A DNA stretch of 64,000 bases from Clostridia bacterium (GTDB taxonomy: Bacteria; Bacillota; Clostridia; Christensenellales; Aristaeellaceae): assembly GCA_017516765.1 (NCBI GenBank), contig JAFXBE010000025.1, positions 48,752-112,751 on the forward strand, read 5' to 3'. The translations under genes and the position numbers were made by a program. This document shows, piece after piece, positions 26,660 to 34,524 of the stretch. Each line of letters opens with the position of its first letter. The first letter of the stretch is position 1. A model generated the notes under the pieces. That model had not been told where the DNA came from. It ran no database searches and saw only the letters and a program-made list of their open reading frames with translations.

Positions 26660-27801
26660 TCTTTACAGACGGGATCTGCGCTGTGCAGTTTCTTTTCTCT
26701 GCGGGTAACGCTGTCGCGGGTCAGGCTGTACACCACAGAGGTGAGCGGGATGAACAACAGCATGCCGGCAATGCCCAGCAAGCCTTCGCCCACGACCACG
26801 GCAAACAGTACCCAGATAGACGGCAGACCGATCGCGTTGCCCATCACATGGGGATAGATCAGGTTGCCTTCGATCTGCTGCAGGATCAGGAACATGACCA
26901 AAAAGCCCAGAGCCTGTCCGGGATTGACAACGAGGATCAGGAAAGCGCCGACGATGCAACCGATCCACGCACCCAGAACAGGGATCAACGCCATGATGGC
27001 AATAAAGACGGAGATCAGCAATTCATACGGCATGCCGAAAAGGGTCATGCACAGGAAGAACATAACGCCAAGGATAACCGCTTCAAGGCATTGCCCGGTC
27101 ATAAAGGATGCGAACGTACGCTGGGTAAGGCGGCTGATCTCTACCACGCGATCCATATGCTTTTTCGGCAGATAGGCATAGCCGAGACGCTTGAACTGAG
27201 TTGCCAGCTTTTCTTTCGCAAAGAGGAAATACACCGTGAACATAATGGTAAAGAACAGATCCAGCACCGATTGATACACAGAACCGATCACACCGGTGGA
27301 GAACACCACACCGTTCATGGCGAACTGGAAGATCTGCTCCAGCTGCGCATTCAGCTGATCCTCCGTAGGCGGCACCAAAGCAGCCGACAGGTATTCGTCG
27401 ATATCGATATCATTGGCCAGCAACCACTCGTTCAACTTTTCATAGGCGGCAGGAAGCTGCTTGACGATGCTTTCGACGGTAAGGGCGATTTCGTTGATCA
27501 GGTACGGAAGCACAAGGCACGCGATCAGGATCACAACGGTAAAAATGATCAGCACGGCAAGCGGTCGTTTGCATTTCTTCCCGAATTGTGTCCGGTCAAA
27601 CCCCTTGAATACCCTGTTCTCGAAAAAGCGCATGGGCACATTCAGGAACAGCGCAAGGAATCCGGCGATCAGAAAAGGCTTCAGGATCTCAAGGATCTTC
27701 AGAAGCATATCGCCAAACCATCCCAGATGCTGGGAGAGCGCAAAAAGGGCGATCAGAATGGCACCAACCAGAACAATATCCCTCATTTTCTTTCGTTCCA
27801 T
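26656..27801 (-). CDS. AI-2E family (PerM/YtvI-type) membrane transporter
   Basis: The ATG at 27801 follows GGAGGT, giving 381 residues. There are about eight membrane helices, with a large central loop between helices 3 and 5 and the conserved C-terminal region IPVLGAWIGCIVGAFLIL followed by QIEGNLIYPHVMGNAIGLP. The family was named for TqsA, an autoinducer-2 exporter, but members also include sodium/proton antiporters and sporulation permeases such as YtvI. The substrate cannot be predicted here. It is immediately upstream of the replication operon but has no functional link to it. Confidence 0.88.
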   Translation of the reverse strand: MERKKMRDIVLVGAILIALFALSQHLGWFGDMLLKILEILKPFLIAGFLALFLNVPMRFFENRVFKGFDRTQFGKKCKRPLAVLIIFTVVILIACLVLPYLINEIALTVESIVKQLPAAYEKLNEWLLANDIDIDEYLSAALVPPTEDQLNAQLEQIFQFAMNGVVFSTGVIGSVYQSVLDLFFTIMFTVYFLFAKEKLATQFKRLGYAYLPKKHMDRVVEISRLTQRTFASFMTGQCLEAVILGVMFFLCMTLFGMPYELLISVFIAIMALIPVLGAWIGCIVGAFLILVVNPGQALGFLVMFLILQQIEGNLIYPHVMGNAIGLPSIWVLFAVVVGEGLLGIAGMLLFIPLTSVVYSLTRDSVTRREKKLHSADPVCKD

Positions 27802-27927
27802 CGTAACCTCCAAAATCAAAGAGAGAATCTTCCCCTGTATATCCTACCACAATCCGGCGGTTTTGTTAACTTTGTAAATGTGTTTTTACATCTGTTTTCT
27901 CAGGAGCCTTGTTCCTGTGCCGGAAAA

Positions 27928-27964
27928 CAGACAAACAGCCGGGTTCTGGCGTTGAACCCGGCTG
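27928..27964 (-). terminator. Terminator of spoIVA
   Basis: ACAGCCGGGTTC pairs with GAACCCGGCTGT; leftward it is followed by TTGTCTGTTTT. Confidence 0.85.
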
Positions 27965-27978
27965 TACAAGCGTGCATA

Positions 27979-29463
27979 TCAAAGCAGGATGCAGATCATG
28001 CCCCCATTGCCTTCGTTGATAATTCTCGACAATGTCTCCTGCACCTTTTCCTGTGCATCTGCGGGCATACGCATCAGCTTATTGCTGAGCCCTTCACGCA
28101 CCAGCTCGTGCAGGCTTTTGCCAAAGAAATCGGTTTGCCAGATCCGCTGTGGATCGTTCTCAAATTCCTCCAGCAGATAACGCACCAGCTCTTCGCTTTG
28201 CTTTTCAGTACCCACCACGGGCGATACTTCGGTTTCAATATCCACACGGATCATGTGCAGGCTTGGAGCGTTTGCTTTCAGACGGACACCGAAACGGCTT
28301 CCCTGCTGCACGATCTCCGGCTCCTGAAGGCGCAACTCGCTCATGCTGGGTGTTACCAGCCCGTAACCGGTTTCGCGAACACTGCGCAATGCCTCTGCCA
28401 CATGGTCGTACTCGGCTTTTGCCGCAACCAGTTCCTTCATCAACCGAAGGAGATGGGCATTGCCTTCAATAACTGTGCCACATTCCTCACCGAGGATCCG
28501 GTTAAACAGTTCCTCTTTCATGGGCAGTGAATAGCACAGCTTACCCGCTCCCAGCTCTACCCCATCGTTTCTCAGCCCTTCCGTGTGCTCGGACTGTGAC
28601 AGACAACCGGCAAACCGGCGGTGATCGCGCATACAATGCGTATTCTCCGCTCCATTGCGCAGCGCCTCCAGAATATGGCTGATCAACCAGTGATTCTCCT
28701 CCAGCGCACTGAGCCAACCCGGTACGCGGATGCTCACCTCGCGCAGCGGAAACTGATACAGCACTTCTTCAAACATCTGCTGGATATCTTCTGCTGTCAT
28801 CTCTTTTGCATTCACTGCAAGCACCGGTACATCGTACCGCTGGGAAAGCTGCTCCTTCAGCTGCTGGGTTTCCTCCTTTTCCGGATGGCGGGAATTGAGC
28901 GCAACTACAAATGGTTTTCCCAGTTGGCGCAATTCGTCAACAACACGGGCTTCGGCTTCCAGATAAGCCTCCCGGGGAATATCGCATATACTGCCGTCGG
29001 TGGTCACCACAAGACCGATGGTGGCGTGATCGGTGATCACCTTGCGTGTACCGATCTCCGCAGCCTGTTCAAAAGGAATATCATGGTCGAACCACGGCGT
29101 ATGCACCATCCGGGATGCGCCTTCCTCATCCGTTCCCAGCGCGCCTTCTACCAGATAACCGACGCTGTCCACCATCCGCACCCTCACAGGCAGCTGATCG
29201 CTCAGGGAAAGCGTAACCGCTTCTCCGGGAACAAACTTAGGCTGTGTTGTCATAATAGTACGACCGCTGCCGCTCTGAGGCAGCTCGTCCGTGATCCTGT
29301 CCCGTTTGGGGCCTGCGGGCATTGCAGCGATCACCATATCATTCATCAGCCGGGTAATCATGGTGCTTTTCCCGGTACGCACCGGGCCTACCACGCCGAT
29401 GTACACATCCCCGTCGGTTCTCTCTGCAATATCTCTGTAGAGGTTGAATACCTGTTCCTTCAT
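27979..29463 (-). CDS. spoIVA: Stage IV sporulation protein A
   Basis: This 494-residue protein is close to the Bacillus length of 492. The N-terminal ATPase has Walker A in YIGVVGPVRTGKSTMITR; MVDSVGYLVEGALG and VALNSRHPEKEE follow. The C-terminal half carries the cortex-localising tail ending in MICILL. SpoIVA hydrolyses ATP to polymerise irreversibly on the forespore surface as the base of the spore coat. Its presence shows that this lineage can form endospores, or did so recently. The ATG follows AAGGAGGAG. The upstream region has a sigma-E-like promoter, as expected for this mother-cell gene. Confidence 0.97.
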   Translation of the reverse strand: MKEQVFNLYRDIAERTDGDVYIGVVGPVRTGKSTMITRLMNDMVIAAMPAGPKRDRITDELPQSGSGRTIMTTQPKFVPGEAVTLSLSDQLPVRVRMVDSVGYLVEGALGTDEEGASRMVHTPWFDHDIPFEQAAEIGTRKVITDHATIGLVVTTDGSICDIPREAYLEAEARVVDELRQLGKPFVVALNSRHPEKEETQQLKEQLSQRYDVPVLAVNAKEMTAEDIQQMFEEVLYQFPLREVSIRVPGWLSALEENHWLISHILEALRNGAENTHCMRDHRRFAGCLSQSEHTEGLRNDGVELGAGKLCYSLPMKEELFNRILGEECGTVIEGNAHLLRLMKELVAAKAEYDHVAEALRSVRETGYGLVTPSMSELRLQEPEIVQQGSRFGVRLKANAPSLHMIRVDIETEVSPVVGTEKQSEELVRYLLEEFENDPQRIWQTDFFGKSLHELVREGLSNKLMRMPADAQEKVQETLSRIINEGNGGMICILL

Positions 29464-29495
29464 GCACTGTTCTCCTCCTTGCCGTTGCTTGCCAC

Positions 29496-29524
29496 AGCAT
29501 ATGCGGAGGGATACCCGAAAATGA
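29496..29524 (-). promoter_or_regulatory. Candidate sigma-E promoter of spoIVA
   Basis: Read leftward, TCATTTT (29524-29518) and CATATGCT (29503-29496) are 14 nt apart, close to the Bacillus sigma-E consensus. The start codon is 32 nt downstream. Confidence 0.5.
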
Positions 29525-29604
29525 TGGATGCATTTTCCCTTGTTTTGCGTTATACTGTTAGCTGAAGTTTTTGCGAATTTCTGCTTCCCGAAGGAGGACA
29601 TACT

Positions 29605-29955
29605 ATGGGTATGCTTGAAGATGCCATCGAACGGCTGGCAGAAGCCCTGCAGCAGACCGAGGATTACCGCAGCTATCGGGACCTGCGCAGTGCAGTGGAA
29701 GGAAACGAAGCGTCACTGGCGCTTTTGCGGCGCTATCAAAGCGCACAGACAGCCCTGCAATTGAGTGCTCTGTCCGGTACGGAACCTTCTCCGGAAGATA
29801 TTTCCGCCTTTGAGGGGCTGAGCAGCTTGCTGTACGCCGATCCCGATACAGCAGATTATCTGCTGGCGCAGATGCGTATGCAGCAGCTGGTAGCAGATGT
29901 GATCAAGCGTCTGACCGATGCTGCCGGTCTGGAGCTTACCCTGCCGGAGCTTTGA
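29605..29955 (+). CDS. YlbF/YmcA family protein
   Basis: This 116-residue all-helical protein follows the DUF964 pattern: an N-terminal amphipathic helix (DAIERLAEALQQTEDYRSYR) and a long second helix. In Bacillus, YlbF, YmcA and YaaT form an iron-sulphur-bearing complex that affects RNase Y and Spo0A activation. Which paralogue this is cannot be decided. The ATG follows AAGGAGGAC. It is divergent from spoIVA and heads an operon with mltG and a U32 protease. Confidence 0.75.
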   Translation: MGMLEDAIERLAEALQQTEDYRSYRDLRSAVEGNEASLALLRRYQSAQTALQLSALSGTEPSPEDISAFEGLSSLLYADPDTADYLLAQMRMQQLVADVIKRLTDAAGLELTLPEL

Positions 29956-29996
29956 TATCCGGTCATGTCTCTTAAAGACACAAACAGGAGGACAGC

Positions 29997-31187
29997 ATGA
30001 AGAACCCCAAACACCCCGACCCCGATTATGATTACGAAGCATTGCGCGACGAGCGCGAATACGGTTTTTACTGGTACAGCGGTCTTTGGTACGTACTCCG
30101 CCCGATTCTGATCGGTCTGGGCGCATTGCTGCTGGTTTTCGGGTTGGTCTCTACCGCCCTGAACAAGATCAACGAGGCGTTTATCAGTCCGGTCGACCCG
30201 GAAGACACCACAGAAGTAGCGTTTACGGTCGCCAGCGGCAGCAGTCTTTCCCGGGTGTCCAAAAACCTGCAGGAACAGGGGCTGATCAAAAACAGCTCCG
30301 TATTTAAGTATTACTGCGACTTTGCCGGCATGGGACAGAAGATCCAGGCTGGCGATTACGTGATGAAGCGCAGCATGAACATCTTTGAAATTGCAGACCT
30401 GCTCACCACAGGCGACGGCAACCCCATTACCATCGATATCACGCTGATCCCCGGCCATACACTGGAGGATTTCGCTGCTTACCTGAAGCAGCTTGGCGTG
30501 ATCGAAACCGAAGAGGCTTTCCTCTCGCTGTGCCGCAGCGGCGAAGGCGTTACCGACTACTATTTCCTGCAGGCTGCTTTGACGGACAAGCAGCTTTCCA
30601 GCCGTAAATATCTGCTGGAGGGCTATCTTGCCCCCAACACTTACGAGATCTATACCAATGCCACCCCGCTGGATATAGTAAAGAAATTGCTGGACCAGAC
30701 AGACTATGTATTCAATTCCGAATGGCAGGATCGTGCCGAAGAGCTCGGCTATACCATCGACGAGATCCTCACCCTTGCTTCCATGATCGAGAAGGAAGCC
30801 AAGAAAAGCGATTTTACCAAGGTATCTGCCGTCTTCCACAATCGTCTCAAAAGCGGCATGAAGCTGCAGAGCGACGTAACCATCCACTATGTAACCACGG
30901 AACGCCGTATGTTTCTGCGCACCAGCGACCTTGCCATTGATTCGCCCTACAACACCTATAAATACGAGGGGCTGCCCGTAGGCCCGATCTGCAATCCCTC
31001 CCCTGAAGCCATCAATGCTGCTTTGTACCCCAACGAGAGCTACATTGCCGAAAAATATCTCTATTTCTGCAGTAAGGATCCTGATACGGGTGAGCTCTAT
31101 TTCAGCAAAACGCTTGAAGAGCACGAACGTGCCACCGAGATCTATGCGCCGCTGTGGCAGGCATACGATCAGGAGCGGGGTCTGTAA
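29997..31187 (+). CDS. mltG: Endolytic transglycosylase MltG (YceG-like)
   Basis: This 396-residue protein has a cytosolic acidic N-terminus, one membrane helix (residues ~32-55) and an extracellular YceG domain (~70-390). A LysM-like subdomain comes first (VASGSSLSRVSKNLQEQGLI). The catalytic region has LLEGYLAPNTYEIY with its glutamate, ILTLASMIEKEAK and YNTYKYEGLPVGPICNPS. MltG cuts nascent glycan strands and helps set their length. The ATG follows ACAGGAGGAC. The next gene starts 15 nt downstream. Confidence 0.95.
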   Translation: MKNPKHPDPDYDYEALRDEREYGFYWYSGLWYVLRPILIGLGALLLVFGLVSTALNKINEAFISPVDPEDTTEVAFTVASGSSLSRVSKNLQEQGLIKNSSVFKYYCDFAGMGQKIQAGDYVMKRSMNIFEIADLLTTGDGNPITIDITLIPGHTLEDFAAYLKQLGVIETEEAFLSLCRSGEGVTDYYFLQAALTDKQLSSRKYLLEGYLAPNTYEIYTNATPLDIVKKLLDQTDYVFNSEWQDRAEELGYTIDEILTLASMIEKEAKKSDFTKVSAVFHNRLKSGMKLQSDVTIHYVTTERRMFLRTSDLAIDSPYNTYKYEGLPVGPICNPSPEAINAALYPNESYIAEKYLYFCSKDPDTGELYFSKTLEEHERATEIYAPLWQAYDQERGL

Positions 31188-31202
31188 GAGGAGAGAGTCA
31201 AC

Positions 31203-32444
31203 ATGCAACAAAAGATGGAGCTGTTAGCGCCGGTGGGCGGAATGGATCAGCTGAAGGCCGCTGTCCGTTTTGGCGCCGACGCGGTATACGGCGGTATGAA
31301 ACGCTACGGTCTCAGAGCGTTTGCCGGTAACTTTGATACGGAGCAATTAAAAGAAGCAACGTCGTTTTGTCATGCTCACGGGGTCAAATTCTATGTAACC
31401 ATGAATATTCTGGCACAGGACGAGCAGCTGAGCGGCATGGCAGAAGCTGCACAGGAAGCGCTTTCCTGCGGTGTGGATGCAGCGATCGTCAGCGATCTAG
31501 GTGTTGCCTCACTGCTTCATCAGACGGTGCCTGAACTGGCGATCCATGTAAGCACACAAGCCAACATCACAAATGCCTCCTCTGCAAAGCTATGGCAGCA
31601 GGTGGCAGGTGTTGAGCGCATTGTGCTGTCCCGTGAATTGAGCATGGAACAGATCGCTGCAATGCGCCGGAAACTGTCGCCGGAACTGGAACTGGAGGCC
31701 TTTGTTCACGGTGCAATGTGCGTTGCCTACAGCGGTCGTTGCCTGCTCAGCGCAGTTATGCTGGGACGCAGCGGCAACAAGGGCGCATGTGCTCAGCCAT
31801 GTCGCTGGCAATACCATGTCGTAGAAGAAAAACGCCCCGGAGAATACATGCCCGTCTGTGAGGATGAACATGGCACTTATCTCTTCTCCGCTTGCGATCT
31901 GTGCATGCTCCCCCATCTGCCTGAATTGCAAAAAGCCGGCATCGCCAGTCTGAAGATCGAGGGACGCATGAAAACCGCTTATTATGTAGCAACCGTCGTT
32001 TCTGCCTACAGGCGCGCCCTGGATCTTCTGGAGAAGCAAGGAGAAGATGCCTATCGTGCCGCCCTGCCCGCACTGATGGAAGAACTGCAAAAAGCCAGCC
32101 ACCGCACTTCAAACACCGGTTTCTACTTCGGCGACCCCACGCCGCCTGCCGGCGCTGCGGGTTTCAGCCAAAGCATGGAATATGTGGGCGACATCATCAG
32201 CGATGCGGCAGAGGGCGAAGAAGCACTTGTCCGATTGAAAAACCGCTTTTATGTGGGAGACAGTCTGGAAGCGCTGACACCGCAAGGAAACCGGAGTTTC
32301 ATTGTAACATCAATGATTCTGGCAGAAAGCGGCGAATCGGTAACCACTGCAAGCGTCGCAGGTACCCTGATCAAGATGGTCTTTCCCTTTGCCGTGGGAG
32401 CGGGAGATCTTCTGCGTGGACCCAACCGAAACCACCGTACATAA
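31203..32444 (+). CDS. Peptidase U32 family protein (TrhP/YrrO-like)
   Basis: This 413-residue protein begins ELLAPVGGMDQLKAAVRFGA and has the U32 cysteine cluster: FVHGAMCVAYSGRC, GACAQPCRWQYHV and ACDLCMLPHL, consistent with an iron-sulphur site. U32 proteins next to mltG in Firmicutes (YrrN/YrrO) correspond to TrhP, needed for 5-hydroxyuridine at the tRNA wobble position; some others act as collagenases. It is shorter than two-domain YrrO, but its C-terminal beta-barrel (YVGDSLEALTPQGNRSF) is present. Three hairpins follow. Confidence 0.88.
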   Translation: MQQKMELLAPVGGMDQLKAAVRFGADAVYGGMKRYGLRAFAGNFDTEQLKEATSFCHAHGVKFYVTMNILAQDEQLSGMAEAAQEALSCGVDAAIVSDLGVASLLHQTVPELAIHVSTQANITNASSAKLWQQVAGVERIVLSRELSMEQIAAMRRKLSPELELEAFVHGAMCVAYSGRCLLSAVMLGRSGNKGACAQPCRWQYHVVEEKRPGEYMPVCEDEHGTYLFSACDLCMLPHLPELQKAGIASLKIEGRMKTAYYVATVVSAYRRALDLLEKQGEDAYRAALPALMEELQKASHRTSNTGFYFGDPTPPAGAAGFSQSMEYVGDIISDAAEGEEALVRLKNRFYVGDSLEALTPQGNRSFIVTSMILAESGESVTTASVAGTLIKMVFPFAVGAGDLLRGPNRNHRT

Positions 32445-32473
32445 AAACGGAGGGGTGAATCCCCTCCGTTTTT
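32443..32473 (+). terminator. Terminator of the ylbF-mltG-U32 operon
   Basis: AAAAACGGAGGGG pairs with CCCCTCCGTTTTT, with a 5-nt loop. It starts at the stop codon. Confidence 0.9.
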
Positions 32474-32485
32474 CAACAGTCTGAG

Positions 32486-32509
32486 CCGTCTGTTTTACAG
32501 GCGGTTTTT
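32486..32509 (+). terminator. Second, tandem terminator
   Basis: CCGTCTG pairs with CAGGCGG (one G-U pair) with loop TTTTA, followed by TTTTTG. Confidence 0.65.
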
Positions 32510-32534
32510 GCTGTACTTCTTTTATCCGGGTATT

Positions 32535-32569
32535 CAAAAACCGTCCTGCGAAAAAATACAGGACGGTTT
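32535..32569 (-). terminator. Terminator of the EEPVV-repeat gene
   Basis: AAACCGTCCTG pairs with CAGGACGGTTT; leftward it continues TTTTTGAATA. Confidence 0.85.
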
Positions 32570-32580
32570 GATTTGCGTTA

Positions 32581-33426
32581 TCAGTCTGCGAGAACCACGA
32601 CTGCGCGCCACTGCCAGGTTACGTTCTCCTGAGTGATCTCGTAGGAGAATTCATTACCGGAACCGGCTTCTTCCCATTCGATCTTGTCGCTCATATCGTT
32701 ATCGTTGTACTCCCAGATGATCTTGTAAGAGATCCCTTCGCAGCCGCTGACCTTAGCCTTGAAGGTGATCTTATCGCCGAAGTAGTAGGTAGCCTTGGGA
32801 TTCTTGATATCGATGCGGATATCGCAATCGATCGTCTCGCGAACAGGCTCTTCGACAACTTCCTCTACAGGCTCTTCAACCACGGGTTCTTCAACCACGG
32901 GTTCTTCAACCACGGGTTCTTCAACCACGGGCTCTTCAACCACGGGCTCTTCGACCACAGGCTCTTCGACCACAGGCTCTTCGACCACGGGTTCTTCAAC
33001 CACGGGCTCTTCAACGACGGGCTCTTCGACCACGGGTTCTTCAACCACGGGCTCTTCAACGACGGGCTCTTCGACCACGGGTTCTTCAACCACGGGCTCT
33101 TCGACCACGGGTTCTTCAACCACGGGTTCTTCAACCACGGGTTCTTCAACCACGGGTTCTTCAACCACGGGTTCTTCAACCACGGGTTCTTCAACCACGG
33201 GCTCTTCGACGACGATCTCCTCAACAGGAGCTTCGACTACAACGACCACTTCTTCAGCGGGAGCTTCGATAACGATCTCTTCCTCAAAGAAAATGTCCTC
33301 GCTGTACTCTTCGAAAATAATCTCGTCTTCAGAGAACTCAATTTCTTCAGCAAAACAAGGTACACAGACGCTCATCACAAGAACGATAGCAAGCAGCATG
33401 CTCAGGAACTTACGATTAGAACGCAC
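32581..33426 (-). CDS. Secreted EEPVV tandem-repeat protein with C-terminal Ig-like domain
   Basis: The GTG at 33426 is chosen because GGAGG lies 8 nt before it, giving 281 residues. A signal peptide (residues ~5-26, CFA cleavage) leads to an acidic segment, then ~110 residues made of 22 EEPVV units. A C-terminal beta-domain follows ([20 protein letters not shown], then [10 protein letters not shown]), which resembles bacterial Ig-like domains of surface proteins. No LPXTG or other anchor is seen, so it may be released or held by charge. The repeat would be an extended, strongly negative rod. Proteins of this style with many more Ig domains occur in gut Clostridia; this one has a single domain. 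Function unknown. Confidence 0.8.
   Translation of the reverse strand: MRSNRKFLSMLLAIVLVMSVCVPCFAEEIEFSEDEIIFEEYSEDIFFEEEIVIEAPAEEVVVVVEAPVEEIVVEEPVVEEPVVEEPVVEEPVVEEPVVEEPVVEEPVVEEPVVEEPVVEEPVVEEPVVEEPVVEEPVVEEPVVEEPVVEEPVVEEPVVEEPVVEEPVVEEPVVEEPVVEEPVVEEPVEEVVEEPVRETIDCDIRIDIKNPKATYYFGDKITFKAKVSGCEGISYKIIWEYNDNDMSDKIEWEEAGSGNEFSYEITQENVTWQWRAVVVLAD
32881..33210 (-). repeat. 15-bp tandem repeat, 22 units, coding EEPVV
   Basis: The plus-strand unit is CACGGGTTCTTCAAC with changes at a few fixed positions (T/C, A/G). A 45-bp higher-order unit (three variants in a row) appears twice near 32986-33075. All units keep the reading frame, so unit gain or loss would only change protein length. Confidence 0.95.
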
Positions 33427-33565
33427 GATACATACCTCCATACATGATTTAGGATGATTTTATTATATAGTCAGCCGGTTACATAATGGTTGCATATGGA
33501 AGCTTTTTGCAATTGTTTTTCCGTTTGTTTGTTTCAAATATATTACATTTTCGTTTAATTTCGAT

Positions 33566-34099
33566 TTATCTGCAGAATTTCTCGATATAGGCATCCAGAC
33601 ACTTCTGAATAACCTCTCTGGCAGCATCTGCATTTTCCAGCTCATCCACCACCGTTTCCTTTCCTTCCAGGTTTTTATATACTGTAAAGAAGTGTGACAT
33701 TTCGGTAAAGATGTGCGCCGGAAGTTCGCTTACATCGTGATAGGTATTGTAGGTGGGATCGTGAAACGGAATGGCAATGATTTTTTCATCCAGTCTGCCC
33801 TGATCCTTCATGGTAATAACACCAATGGGATAGCAGCGCACAAGGCTCAGCGGCTGGATCACTTCACTGCACAGCAGCAGAACATCCAACGGGTCGCCGT
33901 CGTCTGCATAGGTGCGCGGGATCAGACCGTAGTTTGCCGGGTAGTGGGTAGACGTATACAGGATGCGGTCAAGAATCAGGTGACCGGTCTCCTTGTCAAG
34001 CTCGTACTTCTTCTTGCTTCCCTTCTCGATCTCAATAACGGCAATAAAATCGTTCTTGGTGATCCTGGAAGGAGAGATGTCGTGCCAGATATTGCTCAT
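33566..34099 (-). CDS. ppa: Inorganic pyrophosphatase, family I
   Basis: This 177-residue cytosolic enzyme splits pyrophosphate to two phosphates and pulls biosynthetic reactions forward. The substrate and magnesium ligands are visible: EIEKGSKKKYELDKETGHL, NYGLIPRTYADDGDPLDVLL (the signature with its aspartates) and MKDQGRLDEKIIA. Length is normal for the soluble single-domain type. Clostridia often use membrane or family II enzymes instead, so a family I enzyme is of mild interest. It has its own TTTACA/TAAAAT promoter and an AAGGGGGAA ribosome site. Confidence 0.95.
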   Translation of the reverse strand: MSNIWHDISPSRITKNDFIAVIEIEKGSKKKYELDKETGHLILDRILYTSTHYPANYGLIPRTYADDGDPLDVLLLCSEVIQPLSLVRCYPIGVITMKDQGRLDEKIIAIPFHDPTYNTYHDVSELPAHIFTEMSHFFTVYKNLEGKETVVDELENADAAREVIQKCLDAYIEKFCR

Positions 34100-34130
34100 T
34101 TCAATTCCCCCTTATCATCTTACGAATGTT

Positions 34131-34159
34131 ATTTTAACAATCATCAAGTGATTTGTAAA
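34131..34159 (-). promoter_or_regulatory. Sigma-A promoter of ppa
   Basis: Read leftward, TTTACA (34159-34154) and TAAAAT (34136-34131) with 17-nt spacing. Confidence 0.8.
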
Positions 34160-34178
34160 GCACAAACGGCTTCCGATG

Positions 34179-34187
34179 TGCTATACT
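34179..34187 (+). promoter_or_regulatory. Extended -10 promoter of the small lipoprotein gene
   Basis: TGC-TATACT forms an extended -10 element 34 nt before the start codon. No good -35 box is seen. Confidence 0.45.
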
Positions 34188-34221
34188 GTAGTTGCAGTAC
34201 TTACCACAGGAGGAAACAGCC

Positions 34222-34452
34222 ATGAAGAGAATTTGTTTGCTTACCCTCTGCCTGATGCTTCTGCTTGCCTTCAGCTCGTGCCAGTTGCATATCGATACCG
34301 ATCCGTGGCCCGCAAGCCCCGATGCCCTTCCCGCAACCAATGTACCGACAGTTACCGGTGCTCCCTCTCAGAACCCGGAAACCGATCTGCCTGCAGTTAC
34401 CCAAACCCCTCCCCCGTCTGACGAGGTGGTCATGCCCGGCTATAACGGATAA
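34222..34452 (+). CDS. Small Pro/Thr-rich lipoprotein
   Basis: This 76-residue protein has a signal peptide ending in lipobox AFSSC. The mature part is a short disordered stretch rich in Pro, Thr and Ser (TQTPPPSDEVV). The ATG follows CAGGAGGAAA. A terminator follows 24 nt after the stop. It may be a spacer-type surface lipoprotein or a decayed remnant of a longer one. Function unknown. Confidence 0.65.
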   Translation: MKRICLLTLCLMLLLAFSSCQLHIDTDPWPASPDALPATNVPTVTGAPSQNPETDLPAVTQTPPPSDEVVMPGYNG

Positions 34453-34475
34453 GCCAGCACTTACAAAGTAACAGA

Positions 34476-34508
34476 AAATCCCCCGCCAAGGAAATGGCGG
34501 GGGATTTT
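34476..34508. terminator. Bidirectional terminator between the lipoprotein gene and pckA
   Basis: AAATCCCCCGCCA pairs with TGGCGGGGGATTT with a short loop, flanked by T- and A-runs. Confidence 0.9.
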
Positions 34509-34524
34509 TGTTTGCAGTTCAGGC

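Noticed and set aside
26644..28530. A 628-codon plus-strand open frame, rich in His and Gln
   Set aside because: It runs antisense through the AI-2E transporter and spoIVA genes and has no start signal or family similarity.
32881..33210. Repeat array resembling a CRISPR
   Set aside because: Units are contiguous 15-bp direct repeats with no spacers and encode EEPVV in frame; no cas genes are present.
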